Shown: in pieces, positions 6,770 to 8,109 of the stretch
Numbering within the stretch: the stretch's first letter is position 1
Layout: every line of letters begins with the position of its first letter
Assembly: GCA_902475825.1 (NCBI GenBank)
Contig: CABSBA010000065.1
Coordinates: forward strand, 1 to 8,109
Origin: an uncultured Collinsella sp.
GTDB taxonomy: Bacteria; Actinomycetota; Coriobacteriia; Coriobacteriales; Coriobacteriaceae
DNA: 8,109 nt
Direction of reading: 5' to 3'
Program-made: the position numbers and the translations under genes
The notes under the pieces: model-generated
Databases searched by the model: none
The model's input: the letters and a program-made list of their open reading frames with translations, nothing else
What the model was told of the DNA's origin: nothing

Positions 6770-6783
6770 TGTAATCGTTTTCA
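6770..6783. promoter_or_regulatory. LacI-family operator O1
   Basis: TGTAATCGTTTTCA, or TGAAAACGATTACA on the minus strand, has the central CG and TGAAA-type half-sites of LacI/GalR operators. It lies 57 bp before the permease ATG and is repeated nearly exactly at 6796-6809. Confidence 0.75.
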
Positions 6784-6795
6784 GTTTCATATGAC

Positions 6796-6809
6796 TGCAA
6801 TCGTTTTCA
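6796..6809. promoter_or_regulatory. LacI-family operator O2
   Basis: TGCAATCGTTTTCA differs from O1 at one position. The centre-to-centre spacing is 26 bp, about 2.5 helical turns, so the dimer sites lie on roughly opposite faces of the helix. The site abuts the proposed -10 at 6809-6814 and would cover the transcription start. Confidence 0.78.
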
Positions 6810-6814
6810 TATAA
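6809..6814 (-). promoter_or_regulatory. Possible -10 box of the scr permease-hydrolase operon
   Basis: The minus strand reads TTATAT here. A start near 6802 would fall inside operator O2, which fits repression by promoter occlusion. The -35 position (GCTTTT) is a poor match, so the exact promoter is uncertain. A weak stem followed by TTTTT after the lacI-type stop (about 6831-6845) may partly separate the two transcripts. Confidence 0.35.
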
Positions 6815-6863
6815 CGGTGAACGGTAGGAAAAAGCCGGTGAGGCAGGCAGACGTGCCCAAAGC

Positions 6864-7844
6864 CTAGACATTCATAAGCTGATGGCCGAGCTTGAGCGTC
6901 TTGAGACCGCTCTCCCCCTCAACGCCATCGAGCGTGTTGAGCAACATATTGGTCGCCTCGACGCCACTGGTCAGGTAGCCATAATGCACGGTGGGAATGC
7001 CGCCCGTCAGCGCGCGCAAAAACGCATTGTCGCCAAAACCGCTCACGCGGTGTATACCCTCGCCCATGCCGCGAACCTCATTGATGGCACGCAGCGCGCC
7101 CGCCGCCATGGTGTCGGTCGCGCAGGCGATAAACGAAACATCGGGAGCGACGGAAAGCAGTTCACGCGCCGCACCATAGCCCGAGTCGAGCGTAAAGGAC
7201 CCCTGGCGAATCAGGCTCGGATCAAGCGCCACGCCCGCGGCGCGCAAGCCAGCCTCAAAACCGCGACGGCGGTCATAACCGGCCGCGCGGTCCCCCTCGG
7301 TAACTCCAATATAGGCAATCTTGCCGTCAACGCGACCCGCAAGCGCATGGCCCAGCTCAAAGGCGGCCTCGTAATCGTCGTGATAGACGCACGCCGCGCC
7401 CTCAACATTCTGGCCGATCAGCACGATCGGCACGCGGCACGATTCAATCGCCCGACGGTGCTCGTCGGTGATCATGGTTGCCACCAGCACAATGCCGTCA
7501 ACCGGGTGGTTTTGAAATAAATCGAGGTATTCGAGCTCGCGATCTGGGACGTTATCGGTATTGGCAAGCAGCATCTGGTAGCCACGGCGACCGAGCACCT
7601 GGCCAATGCCGGCGGTAATGCGGCTCACGGATTCCGAGTTGATCTTGGGCACGATGACGCCGATGAGCTTGGTGGAACCGGTGCGCAGCGCGCGAGCCTG
7701 GCTAGACCGCACGTATCCGGTCAGCTCAATCGCCTGCTTAATGCGCTCGGCCTTGTCCGCCGATATGTAGCCACCGTTGAGGTAGCGCGAGACGGCGGCG
7801 CTCGAAACGCCGGCCAGCTCGGCCACATCTTTCATCTTTACCAC
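6864..7844 (-). CDS. scrR: LacI/GalR-family repressor, probable sucrose operon regulator
   Basis: The 326-residue product has an N-terminal LacI helix-turn-helix (MKDVAELAGVSSAAVSRYLN, residues 4-23). A hinge helix (SSQARALRTG, 47-56) follows, then a periplasmic-binding-protein-like effector domain (about 60-326). The long open frame begins at 7973, but the first 43 codons cross the operator at 7860-7873 and are unlike the family. GTG 7844 is preceded by AGGGG at 5-nt spacing and gives the family's usual three-residue lead into KDVA. ATG 7835 is the alternative but is 14 nt from that ribosome site. The gene ends 150 bp before the permease gene on the same strand. Matching operators before both genes suggest it represses the sucrose genes and itself. 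The inducer is probably sucrose-6-phosphate or a related sugar, by analogy only. Confidence 0.88.
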   Translation of the reverse strand: MVKMKDVAELAGVSSAAVSRYLNGGYISADKAERIKQAIELTGYVRSSQARALRTGSTKLIGVIVPKINSESVSRITAGIGQVLGRRGYQMLLANTDNVPDRELEYLDLFQNHPVDGIVLVATMITDEHRRAIESCRVPIVLIGQNVEGAACVYHDDYEAAFELGHALAGRVDGKIAYIGVTEGDRAAGYDRRRGFEAGLRAAGVALDPSLIRQGSFTLDSGYGAARELLSVAPDVSFIACATDTMAAGALRAINEVRGMGEGIHRVSGFGDNAFLRALTGGIPTVHYGYLTSGVEATNMLLNTLDGVEGESGLKTLKLGHQLMNV

Positions 7845-7859
7845 GAGTACCCCTGTCGT

Positions 7860-7873
7860 TGAAATCGCTTTCA
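7860..7873. promoter_or_regulatory. LacI-family operator O3 before the repressor gene
   Basis: TGAAATCGCTTTCA is a near-palindrome around a central CG and matches the O1/O2 pattern. It ends 15 bp before the chosen GTG start. A possible -10, TATCAT on the minus strand (7876-7881), lies immediately upstream, so bound repressor would block its own promoter. Confidence 0.78.
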
Positions 7874-8109
7874 CCATGATACCTGTGCGAGCGACCGCAT
7901 GACGCAGTGATTGCATGATAGAGAAACGCGTGGAAACTAATGAGTCACTTGAGACGTGTCTGGTGATAAGCACTTCGCAGCCAGTTTTACCAGACGAGAA
8001 TCACCCTGGCTGCATAATCGAAGAATACGCCCATGCAAAGATTGACCTGAGCAGAGCCTCGCGGACGTTTCCTGGAAGGCCTCGGTGCCGAGCCTCGAAG
8101 AGTCGCAAG
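7874..8109. other. Non-coding region upstream of the repressor gene
   Basis: No supportable gene is visible. In the repressor frame, a stop codon upstream of 7973 closes the open frame. GCAGCCAG (7977-7984) pairs with CTGGCTGC (8006-8013). TCTGGT and GGTGAT (within 7959-7967) can pair with ACCAGA (7989-7994) or ATCACC (8000-8005), giving competing folds of low significance. Near the right edge the motif GCCTCG occurs three times (about 8056-8097). This is probably promoter and leader sequence, or the start of a neighbouring gene's regulatory region. Confidence 0.4.

Noticed and set aside
6714..6800. N-terminal extension of the permease to 6800
   Set aside because: The 29 extra codons cross operator O1 and end inside O2. 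The EIIB domain normally starts close to the MDYRKSAQ methionine at 6713.
7845..7973. N-terminal extension of the LacI-type repressor to 7973
   Set aside because: LacI-family proteins begin a few residues before the KDVA motif. The extension crosses operator O3.
7959..8013. Competing stem-loops upstream of the repressor as a possible riboswitch
   Set aside because: Eight-base inverted repeats at this distance are expected several times by chance in a window this size. No known riboswitch motif is visible.
1..8109. CRISPR array, prophage or defence system
   Set aside because: No regularly spaced repeats and no phage, nuclease, toxin or transposase genes were seen.

Overview
The window is high-GC DNA (about 60% by eye) with tightly spaced bacterial genes. 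It most resembles a gut actinobacterium of the class Coriobacteriia, such as Collinsella. That placement is an inference from the GC content, the divergent GuaB sequence and the style of the sucrose genes; no marker gene here proves it.

Layout. Positions 1-395 hold no convincing gene but contain several inverted repeats, including a hairpin of about 140 nt. An inosine-5'-monophosphate dehydrogenase gene (guaB, minus strand, 396-1907) follows. A 184-bp divergent promoter region separates it from a small ModE-type winged-helix regulator on the plus strand (2092-2445). The convergent gap after the regulator is largely filled by a near-perfect 79-bp inverted repeat (2484-2562). Next, on the minus strand, is a gene of the Cys/Met-metabolism PLP-enzyme family (2579-3571) whose catalytic lysine appears to be replaced by arginine.

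The rest of the window is a sucrose-use locus on the minus strand, read right to left: a LacI-family repressor (6864-7844), a sucrose-type PTS EIIBC permease (5313-6713) and a GH32 sucrose-6-phosphate hydrolase (3667-5205), ending in a strong intrinsic terminator (3588-3628). Three similar LacI-type operators lie in the locus, two before the permease and one before the repressor. This predicts repression of the operon and autoregulation of the repressor. The permease would import and phosphorylate sucrose to sucrose-6-phosphate, and the hydrolase would split that into glucose-6-phosphate and fructose. An EIIA domain and a fructokinase are not encoded here and must be supplied from elsewhere.

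The most unusual items are the apparent PLP pseudoenzyme, the two large inverted repeats (candidate dispersed elements or structured RNAs), the overlapping face-to-face guaB/regulator promoters, and the intrinsic terminator placed directly before the ribosome binding site of the PLP-family gene. No convincing new multi-gene system was seen.
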